Positions 9,321-19,816 of a DNA stretch of 64,000 nt are shown piece by piece. The notes below the pieces were generated by a model. The model saw only the letters and a list, made by a program, of their open reading frames with translations, searched no databases and was not told the DNA's origin. This DNA is from CAWKGC01 sp963849005. Its GTDB lineage: Bacteria; Pseudomonadota; Gammaproteobacteria; Burkholderiales; Usitatibacteraceae. Every line of letters starts with the position of its first letter. Positions within the stretch are counted from its first letter, which is position 1. A program made the position numbers and the translations under genes. The stretch lies in contig CAWKGC010000025.1 of NCBI GenBank assembly GCA_963849005.1, positions 88,891 through 152,890 on the forward strand, given 5' to 3'.

Positions 9321-10094
9321 GTGGGCATGCGCAACTGGATCGTGCTCGGCGCGTCCGCATTCATCGCCTTCCTCATCGCCCTCATTCCCGCGACATTGCT
9401 GGCGCCGCTGCTCGCCGCCCACCTGCCGCCGGCGCTCCAGGTGAAGTCGAGCGAAGGCACGATCTGGCGCGGCGCGCTCATACTCGCCAAGCTTTCGCGC
9501 GCGGGCGCTCCTTCCCGCCTGACGTGGCGCTTCCGGCCGGAGCGGCTGCTGCGCGGCGAGCTGGCCGCGGAACTGGTCCTCTCCGAAGACAGGTGCCGCC
9601 TTGGCGCGATTGCCGGGCGCGGCCTCTCCGGAATGACGGTGAGCGATGTCACGGGGATTTGCCGCGCGGAACGCATTGCCGAGTTGCTCCCGGCGCTCGC
9701 CCTCTGGCAACCGCGCGGCGTGGTCAGCACTTCCGGCGGCAGTCTCGCGTTGCGCAGCCACCGCGCCAATGGCGTGGTGGTGATCGACCGCATCGAAGGC
9801 GAGCAGGCCGTCAACCTGAACGGCCTCGGCGTGGCGCAATCGACGCTCGAATCGCTCGGCACCTACCGCTTCGACCTCAAGGGCGAAGGCGCGGGGCTGC
9901 GCTTGAGCCTCGTCACCGTGGCCGGCCCGCTGCGGCTTTCCGGCGATGGCCGTTACATCGCGCCCGCGGCCGCGACATTCACCGGCAAGGCCGCGGCGGA
10001 AGGCGCCGACGCCGCGACGCTCGAAGCGCTCCTGAAACTCCTCGGGCCGCGAGCGCCCGACGGCAGCGTCGCCATCGACCTGAAGTTGCCGTGA
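9321..10094 (+). CDS. gspN: Type II secretion protein GspN
   Basis: Protein of 257 residues with one N-terminal membrane anchor (WIVLGASAFIAFLIALIPATLL) and a periplasmic beta-rich domain. The pattern SSEGTIWRGALILAKLSRAGAPSRLTWRFRPERLLRGELAAEL is the usual start of the GspN domain (quoted here only as the motif family; key parts are GTIWRG and LTWRF). The start is a GTG directly after the gspM stop; an ATG two codons later is an alternative. GspN is optional in T2SS and its role is unclear. It is the last evident gene of the operon. Confidence 0.87.
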   Translation: MGMRNWIVLGASAFIAFLIALIPATLLAPLLAAHLPPALQVKSSEGTIWRGALILAKLSRAGAPSRLTWRFRPERLLRGELAAELVLSEDRCRLGAIAGRGLSGMTVSDVTGICRAERIAELLPALALWQPRGVVSTSGGSLALRSHRANGVVVIDRIEGEQAVNLNGLGVAQSTLESLGTYRFDLKGEGAGLRLSLVTVAGPLRLSGDGRYIAPAAATFTGKAAAEGADAATLEALLKLLGPRAPDGSVAIDLKLP

Positions 10095-11062
10095 TGGCGG
10101 CCTCCGGCTTTCGCGTTTCGTGGTGGCTGCGGGGCGCGCATTTCCAGACGGTGTACGGGTCCGTCCTCGCGCCCGCCGGACGCATCGCCTACCGGCGCGA
10201 GCGCTGGGACACGCCCGATGGCGACTTCATCGACGTGGACTTTGCGGACGGGCCCGAGGACGCGCCGCTCGTGGTCCTGTTCCATGGCCTCGAGGGCTCT
10301 TCCGATTCCCGCTACGCGCGGCGCCTGATGCATTTCGCGCGCGATCGCGGTTGGCGCGGCGCGGTGGCGAATTTCCGCGGCTGCAGCGGCGAGCTGAATC
10401 GCCGGCCGCGCGCCTACCACTCGGGAGACTCCCAGGAGATCGACTGGATCCTGCGCCGCATGAAGGCGCGCGCGGGCAGCCGGCCGCTCTACGCGGCGGG
10501 CGTCTCGCTTGGCGGAAACGCGCTGCTGAAATGGCTGGGGGAGCGCGGCGACGAGGCCGCGACGATCGTAGAGGGTGCCGCCGCGGTGTGCGCGCCGGTG
10601 GACCTCATGGCCGCGGGCGACGCGCTCGAGGTCGGGTTCGCGCGCGTGTATGCCGATCATTTCCTGAAGACGCTCAAGCAGCGCTCGCTGGAGCGGCTGG
10701 CGATCTTCCCCGGGATCTACGACCGGGACGCGATGCTCGCCTCGAGGACGCTGCGCGAGTTCGACAACGTGGTCACCGCGCCCCTGCACGGCTACCGCGA
10801 CACCGACGACTACTACACGCGCGCGAGCTCGAAGCCCTTGCTGGGCGCGGTGCGCGTGCCGACGCTGGTGCTGAATGCGCGCGACGACCCGTTCCTGCCG
10901 CCGCAGTTCCTCCCCGTCGCGGCCGACGTCTCGGCAGCGGTCGTGCTCGAGCAGCCCGCGCTCGGCGGCCACGTCGGCTTCGTCGCCGGCGGCATCCCGC
11001 TTTTCGGCACAATCGACTGGATGCCGCAGCGCCTGCTGCGCTTCTTCTCCGACAAGGACTGA
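10094..11062 (+). CDS. YheT-family alpha/beta hydrolase
   Basis: Predicted cytoplasmic alpha/beta-fold hydrolase, 322 residues, of the YheT/EMB8-like family. The N-terminal RGAHFQTVYGSVL and LVVLFHGLEGSSDSRYARRL are diagnostic. The nucleophile elbow is AGVSLGGNALLKWLGE (GxSxGG) and the acid/His region includes LNARDDPFLPP and LGGHVGFV, completing a Ser-Asp-His triad. Substrate is unknown for most members. It starts within the last codons of gspN but is not expected to be part of the secretion machine. Confidence 0.9.
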   Translation: MAASGFRVSWWLRGAHFQTVYGSVLAPAGRIAYRRERWDTPDGDFIDVDFADGPEDAPLVVLFHGLEGSSDSRYARRLMHFARDRGWRGAVANFRGCSGELNRRPRAYHSGDSQEIDWILRRMKARAGSRPLYAAGVSLGGNALLKWLGERGDEAATIVEGAAAVCAPVDLMAAGDALEVGFARVYADHFLKTLKQRSLERLAIFPGIYDRDAMLASRTLREFDNVVTAPLHGYRDTDDYYTRASSKPLLGAVRVPTLVLNARDDPFLPPQFLPVAADVSAAVVLEQPALGGHVGFVAGGIPLFGTIDWMPQRLLRFFSDKD

Positions 11063-11063
11063 C

Positions 11064-12441
11064 ATGGGCATCGCACCGGAAATCTTCAAGGCCTACGACA
11101 TCCGCGGCATCGTCGACAGGACGCTCACCGAGGACGCGTGCCGCGCCATCGGCCGCGCGCTCGGGACGCTCGCCGTGCGCAGTCGCGCCGGTCGCGTCGT
11201 CGTCGGCCGCGACGGCCGCTTGTCCGGCCCGCGGCTCGCGGCGGCGCTGTCGGAAGGATTGCTCGCCGCCGGCGCCGACGTGATCGACATCGGCATGGTC
11301 GCCACGCCGCTCGTCTATTTCGCATCGCACGAACTGCAGACCGGCTCGGGCGTGATGGTCACCGGCAGCCACAACCCGCCCGACTACAACGGCCTGAAGA
11401 TGGTGATCGCCGGCGAGACGCTTTCGGGCGAGGCGATACAGCAGTTGCGCGCGCAGATCGAGCGCGGCGACGTGGAAAGCGGCAAGGGCACGCGCTCCTC
11501 CGAAGATGTCCGCGAGGCATACCTCGCGCGCATCGCCGGCGGCATCAAGCTCGGCGCGGCCGATGAAGATAGCGATCGACTGCGGCAATGGCGCGGCCGG
11601 CGCATTCGCCCCGGAACTCTTCACGCGGCTCGGCTGCGAGGTGACCGGGCTCTACTGCGACGTGGACGGCACCTTCCCGAACCACCACCCCGATCCTTCC
11701 GTGCCGGAGAACCTCGCCGACCTGATCGCACGCGCTTGGCGCGCGGACGACGCCGAGATCGGGCTCGCCTTCGACGGCGACGGCGACCGCCTCGGCGTGG
11801 TCACCAAGTCGGGCAAGATCGTCTATCCCGACCGGCAGCTGATGCTCTTCGCCGCCGACGTGCTCTCGCGCAATCCCGGCGCCGAGATCATCTTCGACGT
11901 GAAGTGCACGCGGCTGCTCTTCGACTGGATCCGCGGGCACGGCGGCCGGCCCGTGCTGTGGAAGACCGGGCACTCGCTGATCAAGGCCAAGCTGAAGGAG
12001 ACCGGCGCGCCGCTCGCCGGCGAGATGAGCGGGCACATGTTCTTCAAGGAGCGCTGGTACGGCTTCGACGACGGCATGTACGCGGGCGCGCGGCTGCTCG
12101 AGATCGTCTCGCGCGACGCGGATGCCAGCGCAGCGCTGGAGGCCCTGCCCGACTCGATCTCGACGCCGGAGCTGCAGGTGAAGCTCTCCGAAGGCGAGAA
12201 CCACCGGCTGATCGCGCTCCTGCAAGGCGAAGCGAAGTTCGAGGGCGCGCGCGAAGTGATCAGGATCGATGGCGTGCGGGTCGAGTACGCCGACGGCTTC
12301 GGGCTGGCGCGCGCTTCCAACACCACGCCGGTGATCGTGCTGCGCTTCGAGGCGGATTCCGTTGCCGCGCTGGAGAGGATCCAGGCGGACTTCCGGCGCG
12401 TGCTGCTCGCCGCAAAACCCGGCGCGAAGCTGCCCTACTGA
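11064..12441 (+). CDS. Phosphomannomutase/phosphoglucomutase, one frameshift near 11555
   Basis: Alpha-D-phosphohexomutase (AlgC/ManB type) interconverting mannose- or glucose-1-phosphate and the 6-phosphates for exopolysaccharide and LPS sugar synthesis. The first frame gives IFKAYDIRGIVDRTL and the phosphoserine loop VTGSHNPPDYNG. The second gives MKIAIDCGNGAAG, the metal loop FDGDGDRLGVV and the sugar-binding GEMSGHMFFKERW. The two frames join near 11550-11560 (aagctcggcgcggcc), where one extra base, or two missing, shifts the reading. All active-site loops are intact, so the gene is probably functional and the indel an error. It converges with phaM with no spacer. Confidence 0.9.
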
Positions 12442-12867
12442 TTACTTGCGTCGCTTCGGTTTCGGTTTCGGCTTTGGTGCCGCGGCCGACTCGACGGCCT
12501 TTGTGGCCGAGTCGACCGCCCGGCCGGCCAGGTCGGTTGCGCTCTGCGCGCCCTTTTGCATCATTTCCCATGCCCACATCGCCGGGTTCGCCATCGCGTC
12601 CTCCACCGACGGCGCCGCGGCCGCTGAGCGCGCCTTTTCGCCGGGCGCCAGCAGGTCCTTCTGGTACTGCAGGGTCTTGATCGTCATCTGCAGCATGTTC
12701 AGGTTGGCGCGCAGCCAGTGCTCGACCGTCTCGAGTTCCGAGATCTTCTTGTCGAGCTCCTTCACGTCGGGCACCGGGAACATCAGGCTCTGCAGCGGGT
12801 AGCCGCCCGGGTTCACCATCTTCTGCCACAGGTCGAACATCTCGTTGGGCGTGACGGGCTTGCTCAT
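12442..12867 (-). CDS. phaM: PhaM-type PHA granule-associated regulatory protein
   Basis: Small protein of 141 residues resembling PhaM, which in Ralstonia activates the PHA synthase and tethers granules to the nucleoid. The segment MFPVPDVKELDKKISELETVEHWLRANLNMLQ matches the family core (key parts: ELDKKI, VEHWL). A Lys/Pro-rich tail, PKPKPKPKRRK, fits its DNA-binding C-terminus. The ribosome site AGGAGA lies 5 bases before the ATG and touches the left arm of the hairpin at 12876-12963. It is downstream of phaZ on the same strand, consistent with a shared PHA role. Confidence 0.8.
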   Translation of the reverse strand: MSKPVTPNEMFDLWQKMVNPGGYPLQSLMFPVPDVKELDKKISELETVEHWLRANLNMLQMTIKTLQYQKDLLAPGEKARSAAAAPSVEDAMANPAMWAWEMMQKGAQSATDLAGRAVDSATKAVESAAAPKPKPKPKRRK

Positions 12868-12875
12868 GGCATCTC

Positions 12876-12959
12876 CTGAAAAATAACGGGGTCAGAGTAC
12901 ATTTCCCAGGCCGACAGGGTACCGCCGACGGCGGAAATGTACTCTGACCCCGTTATTTT

Positions 12960-12963
<4 letters not shown>
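12876..12963. repeat. Perfect 31-bp inverted repeat (GGGGTCAG family) between phaZ and phaM
   Basis: Arms 12876-12906 and 12933-12963 are exact reverse complements; each contains ggggtcagagtacatttcc. The loop is about 26 bases. The right arm includes the phaZ stop codon (minus strand) and the left arm reaches the phaM ribosome site. It could act as a terminator, RNA-stabilising hairpin or attenuator. Its GGGGTCAG core is shared with elements at 16.2-16.5, 23.3 and 50.9 kb, so it is best seen as a mobile or dispersed palindrome. Confidence 0.9.
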
Positions 12964-14174
<1,211 letters not shown>

Positions 14175-14390
14175 GCGTTGGGTCCCTGTTCGCGGGTTCT
14201 CGGAAAGGCGGTTCTTGTCTTGTTGCAGCGCACAAGTGTAGCGCAAGGCGGGCGGGCTTGCCGGCATCGGCAGTCTCAAGCCTTGTACCCCGCTGGATGG
14301 AACCGCCGCGGGGCCCCCGCCAAGATGGGGGGATGGACGCCGACGGCGGTTCCGATGCTAAGCTTGCCGCTCGCTGCCAGCCCCCAAGCC

Positions 14391-15371
14391 ATGCAAGAAG
14401 ACGCCCCCAAGCCGCTCCTCGAAAAGAGCGGCCTCTTCCCTCCGATCGAACCGTATTCGTCCGGGCATCTTGCGGTCGGGGACGGCCACGAGCTGTACTA
14501 CGAGCAGTCGGGCAACCCGGCCGGAGTTGCCGCGGTGTTCCTCCATGGCGGCCCGGGGGCCGGCGCCAGCCCCGTGCATCGCCAGTTCTTCGATCCCGCG
14601 TTCTACCGCATCGTCGTCTTCGACCAGCGCGGCGCGGGACGCTCGCGTCCGCTGGGCAGCCTTGCCAGCAACACCACGCCGGCGCTGGTGGAGGACATGG
14701 AGCGCCTGCGCACCCACCTCGGCATCGACCGCTGGCTGGTCTTCGGCGGCTCGTGGGGCTCGACGCTCGCGCTCGCCTATGCCGAGCACCATCCTGAACG
14801 CTGCCTCGCGCTGGTGCTGCGCGGCATCTTCCTTTGCCGCAAGAGCGAGATCGACTGGTTCCTCTACGGGTTGAGGAACATCTTCCCGGAAACGTGGCGC
14901 ACCTTTGCCGGCTACCTGCCCAAGGCCGGGCGAGGCGACATCCTCGAGGCCTACTACCGGTTGCTCACCGATCCCGATCCCGCGGTGCACATGCCGGCTG
15001 CGCGCGTGTGGAGCGTGTACGAAGGGTCGTGCTCGACCTTGCTGCCCAACGCCGCCGTGGTGGCGGATTTCGCGTCGGACCGCGTGGCACTCGGCCTCGC
15101 GCGGATCGAGGCGCACTACTTCAAGCACGACATCTTCCTGCCGGAAAATTTCCTGCTCGACAACGTTGCCCGGCTGCGCGCCATTCCCGCCGTGATCGTG
15201 CAGGGCCGCTATGACGTGGTCTGCCCCGCCGTTTCCGCCGACGACCTGCATCGCGCGTGGCCCGAGGCCGAGTACGTCGTCGTCGCCGACGCCGGGCACT
15301 CGGCATTCGAGCCCGGCATCCGTTCCCGGCTCGTCGCTTCCGTCGAGCGCTTCAAGGCCGTCCTGCGCTAG
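14391..15371 (+). CDS. pip: Prolyl aminopeptidase (proline iminopeptidase)
   Basis: Alpha/beta-hydrolase of 326 residues, peptidase family S33, which removes N-terminal proline from peptides. Visible motifs are VFLHGGPGAGASP (oxyanion region), DQRGAGRSRP, the nucleophile elbow FGGSWGSTLALAYA (GGSWGS), and a C-terminal VVADAGHSAFEP with the catalytic His. Acid residue is in VQGRYDVVCP. The start at 14391 (MQEDAPK) is preferred; an ATG at 14355 is an alternative, and neither has a strong ribosome site. Confidence 0.92.
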   Translation: MQEDAPKPLLEKSGLFPPIEPYSSGHLAVGDGHELYYEQSGNPAGVAAVFLHGGPGAGASPVHRQFFDPAFYRIVVFDQRGAGRSRPLGSLASNTTPALVEDMERLRTHLGIDRWLVFGGSWGSTLALAYAEHHPERCLALVLRGIFLCRKSEIDWFLYGLRNIFPETWRTFAGYLPKAGRGDILEAYYRLLTDPDPAVHMPAARVWSVYEGSCSTLLPNAAVVADFASDRVALGLARIEAHYFKHDIFLPENFLLDNVARLRAIPAVIVQGRYDVVCPAVSADDLHRAWPEAEYVVVADAGHSAFEPGIRSRLVASVERFKAVLR

Positions 15372-15392
15372 CCGGCGCGTACCGGCCGCGCC

Positions 15393-16220
15393 CTAGCCTG
15401 GCGCCATGAGGTAGGCAACGTCGGCGATGTAGCCGCGGATCTTCTTCTGCAGCTTCGCGCGCTGCTCGGCGCTCAAGGTGTCGCTCATGGCAGCGGTCAT
15501 CTCGAAGATCCGCGCATCGCGCTGCTTCACGAGCGCGACGTACTCGGGCCGCCTGAGGCTGTCCATGTCGAAGATGATGCGCCGCAGGCCCGCCATGGTC
15601 TGCTCGCGGGTGCCCTTGGCGCGTATCAGCCCGATCATTTCCTGCTGCCGAAGCTTCCGGTCGGCCATCCAGTCCTCGCCGAAATCGGGGATCGCCCGCA
15701 CGCGCGTGGCCACCATCGCCGCCTGCTCCGGCGAAAGCTTGCCGACGTAGTCCTGGAAGTAATCGAGGTACTTCTTCGTGCGGCGCTGCGCTCGCTCTTC
15801 GGCCGTGCCCTTGAAGTTGTCGCGCTGAAGCTTGGCATTGGCCGTGGCGAGGTTCCTCTCCAGCGCCACGACCTGCGAGGCATCGAGCTTCAGGAGGAAG
15901 TCCGCCATGTCCGGGAGCATCTTCTCGGCGAGGCGGTAGTAGAGCGCCCGGCCCGACTGGTAGGTGCGCGCGGCGTCCGCGGCGGTAAACGGCTTCTCCG
16001 ACATCACCAGGGCCGACTGCAGCAGGCGCTGGTAGTCCGGAAGCTCGCTCACCCGGTGCCACTTCACCAGCTTCTCGGTGCGCTCGTGCACCCAGTCCTT
16101 CTGCGCATCGTTCAGGTCGAAATAGTCGTCGAGCGCCCAGGTGAGGACGGGCGTCGCGTTCGAGTAGGCAATGCGGGTCATGCTGCACGCGCCGAGCAGG
16201 ACGGCAGCGACGACCAGCAT
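15393..16220 (-). CDS. DUF6279-type lipoprotein
   Basis: Predicted lipoprotein of 275 residues. The start at 16220 gives MLVVAAVLLGACSMTRIAYSN, a signal peptide with lipobox LLGAC. The mature part is helical and charged, with DDYFDLNDAQKDWVHERTEKL and later DYFQDYVGKLSPEQAA, matching the DUF6279 family of unknown function as I recall it. The reading frame stays open upstream through the 36-bp repeat array to 16484, because the units are multiples of 3; this would add about 88 residues repeating RGKSALTPVFPT, which I regard as noncoding. The array therefore sits where the promoter and 5' leader should be. Confidence 0.8.
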   Translation of the reverse strand: MLVVAAVLLGACSMTRIAYSNATPVLTWALDDYFDLNDAQKDWVHERTEKLVKWHRVSELPDYQRLLQSALVMSEKPFTAADAARTYQSGRALYYRLAEKMLPDMADFLLKLDASQVVALERNLATANAKLQRDNFKGTAEERAQRRTKKYLDYFQDYVGKLSPEQAAMVATRVRAIPDFGEDWMADRKLRQQEMIGLIRAKGTREQTMAGLRRIIFDMDSLRRPEYVALVKQRDARIFEMTAAMSDTLSAEQRAKLQKKIRGYIADVAYLMAPG

Positions 16221-16224
16221 GAAG

Positions 16225-16482
16225 ACCGGGGCGAAAGCCGATTTTCCTCGCGTCGCAGAAACCGGGGTCAGAGCCGATTTTCCTCGCGTCGGAAAAACCG
16301 GGGTCAGAGCCGATTTTCCACGCGTCGGAAAAACCGGGGTCAGAGCCGATTTTCCTCGCGTCGAAAACCGGGCAACCGGGGTCAGAGCCGATTTTCCTCG
16401 CGTCGGAAAAACCGGGGTCAGAGCCGATTTTCCACGCGCAAGACTATCGTCCATGGCAACGCGGAAAATCGGGTCTGACCCC
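16225..16482. repeat. 36-bp direct repeat array with GGGGTCAG core and a terminal inverted copy
   Basis: Units begin at 16225 (diverged), 16261, 16297, 16333 (42 bp, with a 6-bp insertion), 16375 and 16411 (partial). Each holds ccggggtcagagccgatttt then cctcgcgtcggaaaa; units differ by one base (cctcgcg or ccacgcg). An inverted copy, cgcggaaaatcgggtctgac plus ccc, lies at about 16459-16482, and a further half-site atctgacccc follows. No variable spacers are present. The array abuts the SDR stop at 16500 and the lipoprotein start at 16220. Confidence 0.92.
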
Positions 16483-16499
16483 ATTCGGATCTGACCCCA

Positions 16500-17201
<702 letters not shown>

Positions 17202-17306
17202 GTACTCTTCTCCAGTTCGTTCCCTGCCGGGCGACCTGGCCCCCACAGGGCGCCGTCGGCAAAGTTGTTATGATTATCCGTTAAAAGCAAATTCCGCGCC
17301 CCTCTC

Positions 17307-17774
17307 ATGCCCAAACTTCTCAAGGCAGTCCGCCTCGACGACTCCGACGACCAGGTGTTCAAGGCCCAGGGCGCGGCGAAGGAAGGCGAATGGGTGGTCA
17401 CCGGCGGGTACGCCGTATGCGACTTCGCCAACGCGCCGCACTGCACGCCTCGCTGCCATTGCGAGTCGTCTTTCCTCGCGGTCGGCTCGCGCGCGCGCTG
17501 CACGATCGCCGAGGTGGCCGAGGTGAGCGAGGAGACGCTCGAGGAAGCGATCGAGATGCTCGCCTGGCACCTGGTCAAGTCCTGGGGCGCCCCCAGCTAC
17601 GAACTGGCCCGCGCCGTGGCCGTCGACGAGATCCGCCACACCGGGGAAGTCTGCGAGACGCTTTCCCCGGAGATCTGGATCACGGTGAAGCGTACGCCGA
17701 AGGACGATGGGGACTCGGTGGACGAGCAGTATTCCGTCTACGACCGCCTGCTGGTCGGTTCGCACAAGCTTTAG
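17307..17774 (+). CDS. Conserved protein, DUF6505-like
   Basis: Protein of 155 residues without signal peptide or membrane segment. The opening KAVRLDDSDDQVFKAQGAAKEGEWVV and the LAWHLVKSWGAP segment resemble my memory of DUF6505, whose function is unknown. An unusual Cys/His cluster, CDFANAPHCTPRCHCESSF (five Cys or more with a His), could bind metal. It is divergent from the SDR across a 105-base gap. I cannot assign a role. Confidence 0.65.
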   Translation: MPKLLKAVRLDDSDDQVFKAQGAAKEGEWVVTGGYAVCDFANAPHCTPRCHCESSFLAVGSRARCTIAEVAEVSEETLEEAIEMLAWHLVKSWGAPSYELARAVAVDEIRHTGEVCETLSPEIWITVKRTPKDDGDSVDEQYSVYDRLLVGSHKL

Positions 17775-17896
17775 AGTCGCCGCGCGGCGACGGAGGTGAC
17801 CGCCACCGTCACGACGGGGCGCAAAGAGAAAGCTTCGCGCCGGCGCCGCGCGGACCAAGCTGAAATACCTCGACTACGACTGGTCGCTGAACGAAC

Positions 17897-18538
17897 TCAG
17901 CGCGTGGCCGCGCCCGCCGCGATGATGCGCTGGAAAGTGACCAGCATGCCGGCGGTGGCGCCCCAGATGTAGCGCGGCCCGAAGGGCATCGCCCAGAAGT
18001 GCCGCGTGCGGCCCTTGAAGAAGGCGCTCTCGTAACGGTGGTTGCGGCTGTCGAGGAGGAACGCGAGCGGCACCTCGAACACGTCGGCCACCTCTTGCGG
18101 GTCGGGCGAGTAGTCGAGCGGCGCGCTGGCCCAGCCCACCACCGGCGTCACCAGGTAGCCGGTCGAGGTGTGGTATTCGGGCAGGCGCCCGAGCACCTCC
18201 ACGCGCGAAGGCTCGACGCCGACCTCTTCCCGCGCCTCGCGCAAAGCGCCGGCGACCGGGTCCTCATCCTCCGCTTCGAGCCGTCCGCCGGGAAAGCTGA
18301 TCTGCCCCGCATGCGCGGCAAGGTGCGCGGTGCGCTGCGTGAAGAGCACGGTCTGCGTGTCGGCGTGGTTCACCACCAGCAGGAGCACGGCCGCAGGCGT
18401 GAGCTCGCCTTGCGCCACCGCGATCTCGCGGCGCTCGAGGTCGTCGCGCAGGAACAGTTCGCCGGGCGGCGGGGGAGCGAGCAGGCAGCCTGCTATCGAC
18501 TCCCTCGTGAGGGCAGGCGCGGCGTTATAGTTCGGCAT
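17897..18538 (-). CDS. Nudix hydrolase, CoA pyrophosphatase type
   Basis: Nudix hydrolase of 213 residues of the NudL/YeaB class, predicted to cleave CoA and its derivatives to 3',5'-ADP and phosphopantetheine. The Nudix box reads GGRLEAEDEDPVAGALREAREEVGV (key pattern GGRxE...REAREEVG). It is preceded by LAAHAGQISFPGG, the signature that marks the CoA-specific subfamily. Length and C-terminal region with YIWGATAGML fit. Divergent from maiA with 26 bases between the starts. The 122 bases before its stop (17775-17896) hold no evident gene. Confidence 0.9.
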   Translation of the reverse strand: MPNYNAAPALTRESIAGCLLAPPPPGELFLRDDLERREIAVAQGELTPAAVLLLVVNHADTQTVLFTQRTAHLAAHAGQISFPGGRLEAEDEDPVAGALREAREEVGVEPSRVEVLGRLPEYHTSTGYLVTPVVGWASAPLDYSPDPQEVADVFEVPLAFLLDSRNHRYESAFFKGRTRHFWAMPFGPRYIWGATAGMLVTFQRIIAAGAATR

Positions 18539-18564
18539 GTCGCAAGTATAAGGGGAGAGCCGGT

Positions 18565-19206
18565 GTGATCCTTTACGACTACTTTCGTTCCTCGGCTGCG
18601 TTCCGCGTGCGCATCGCGCTCGGCCTGAAGGGGCTCGCCGCCGAGCGGCGCTTCATCCACCTGCGCAAGGGCGAGCAGCGCGGCCCGGCCTACCTCGCGA
18701 TCAATCCGCACGGCTTCGTGCCGATGCTGGTCGATGGCGCGGCCTGCCTGACGCAGTCGCTGGCGATCATCGAGTACCTCGAGGAGACGCATCCCGAGCC
18801 GCCGCTGCTGCCCGGGTCGCCCGAGGAAAGGGCGTGGGTGCGTTCCGTTGCGCTGGCCGTGGCATGCGACATCCATCCCCTCAACAACACGCGCGTGCTC
18901 GGCCATCTCGAGCGCGAGCTGCACGCCGGACAGCAAGCGCGCGACGCGTGGTACCGGCATTGGATCGGCGAGGGCTTCGCGGCGATCGAGAAGATGCTCG
19001 CCGCCCGCCCCGGGCGAGGGCCGTTCTGCCTGGGCGCCACGCCGACGATCGCCGACCTGTGCATCGTTCCGCAGGTCTTCAATGCGCAGCGCTTCGGGTG
19101 CCCGCTCGATGGCGTGCCGAAGATCATGTCGGTGTTCGATGCCTGCATGCGGCTGCCGGCCTTCGACCTCGCGCAGCCTTCGAAGCAGGCGGACGCGGAG
19201 CCTTAG
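18565..19206 (+). CDS. maiA: Maleylacetoacetate isomerase
   Basis: Glutathione S-transferase zeta-class enzyme of 213 residues that isomerises maleylacetoacetate to fumarylacetoacetate in tyrosine and homogentisate catabolism. The N-terminal active-site motif YDYFRSSAAFRVRIALGLKG (SSxxxRVRIAL) is diagnostic, and NPHGFVPMLVDG with TQSLAIIEYLEE forms the glutathione site. The C-terminal helix shows CLGATPTIADLCIVPQVFNA. The start is GTG at 18565 after AAGGGGAGAG. No other homogentisate genes are adjacent. Confidence 0.92.
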   Translation: MILYDYFRSSAAFRVRIALGLKGLAAERRFIHLRKGEQRGPAYLAINPHGFVPMLVDGAACLTQSLAIIEYLEETHPEPPLLPGSPEERAWVRSVALAVACDIHPLNNTRVLGHLERELHAGQQARDAWYRHWIGEGFAAIEKMLAARPGRGPFCLGATPTIADLCIVPQVFNAQRFGCPLDGVPKIMSVFDACMRLPAFDLAQPSKQADAEP

Positions 19207-19213
19207 CTCCGGC

Positions 19214-19816
19214 TCAGAAACCCGAGCCCGGACCGGCGAGGAATTCCTTCTCTTCCGGCGTCGAGGCACGCCCGAGCGCGGCATTGCGATGCGGGAAGCG
19301 CCCGAAGCGCCGGATGATGGCGCGGTGCTTCTCCGCCCAGACGGCCAGGTCGCGCGTCTCGGGAAACTGCCCGAGACCGGAGAACAGGGCGAACGCGCGG
19401 TCCTGGTCTTCGAGACTCTCGCTATGCTCGAACGGCAGGTAGCAGAACTGGCGCTCGACGGGACGCAGCAGGAGGTCCCACTCCCGGTCGATCACCCGCT
19501 TCGCGCATTCGAGCGCCCGGGCGTCCTGCGCGAAGGCGCGCGCATCTTCCCGATACAGGTTGCGCGAGAACTGGTCGAGCACCACGAGCAACGCCAGCAT
19601 CGAACGCGGCGCCCCTGCCCAATCCTCGAGCCCTCCGCTCGCTGCGTTCCCATGGAGGGCGCCGAAGCGCGCGCGGATCTCGTCGTCGAAGCCCGCGTCC
19701 TTGCGAAACCATTGCGGCCGTGCGAGCCCGTGCCCTGGGTCGCTTTCGGGGGTGAACCAGAAATCGAGCACGGCCTGCGCCTCGGGGGCGGCGCGGGCCG
19801 CGGGCCGTTCAGACAT
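19214..19816 (-). CDS. DUF924 family protein
   Basis: Protein of 200 residues of the DUF924 family (TPR-like fold, function unknown). Landmarks are VLDFWFTPESDPGHG, QWFRKDAGFDDEIRARFG, LLVVLDQFSRNLYRED and FCYLPFEHSESLEDQ, all well kept. It begins 8 bases inside the end of the upstream MBL hydrolase gene and is likely co-transcribed with it. Confidence 0.92.
   Translation of the reverse strand: MSERPAARAAPEAQAVLDFWFTPESDPGHGLARPQWFRKDAGFDDEIRARFGALHGNAASGGLEDWAGAPRSMLALLVVLDQFSRNLYREDARAFAQDARALECAKRVIDREWDLLLRPVERQFCYLPFEHSESLEDQDRAFALFSGLGQFPETRDLAVWAEKHRAIIRRFGRFPHRNAALGRASTPEEKEFLAGPGSGF

Noticed and set aside
15371..15393. Terminator between pip and the DUF6279-type gene
   Set aside because: A ggcgcg/cgcgcc stem exists but has no T-run and overlaps both gene ends.
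16225..16482. CRISPR array
   Set aside because: Units are contiguous 36-bp repeats without unique spacers, and there are no cas genes.
15393..16484. Long form of the lipoprotein with an RGKSALTPVFPT-repeat N-terminus
   Set aside because: It would place about 88 residues before the signal peptide; the lipobox start at 16220 is far more plausible, so the long frame is kept only as a finding.
17775..17896. Possible remnant coding for LKYLDYDWSLNELSAWP before the Nudix gene
   Set aside because: Only about 20 codons with no start or homology that I recognise.
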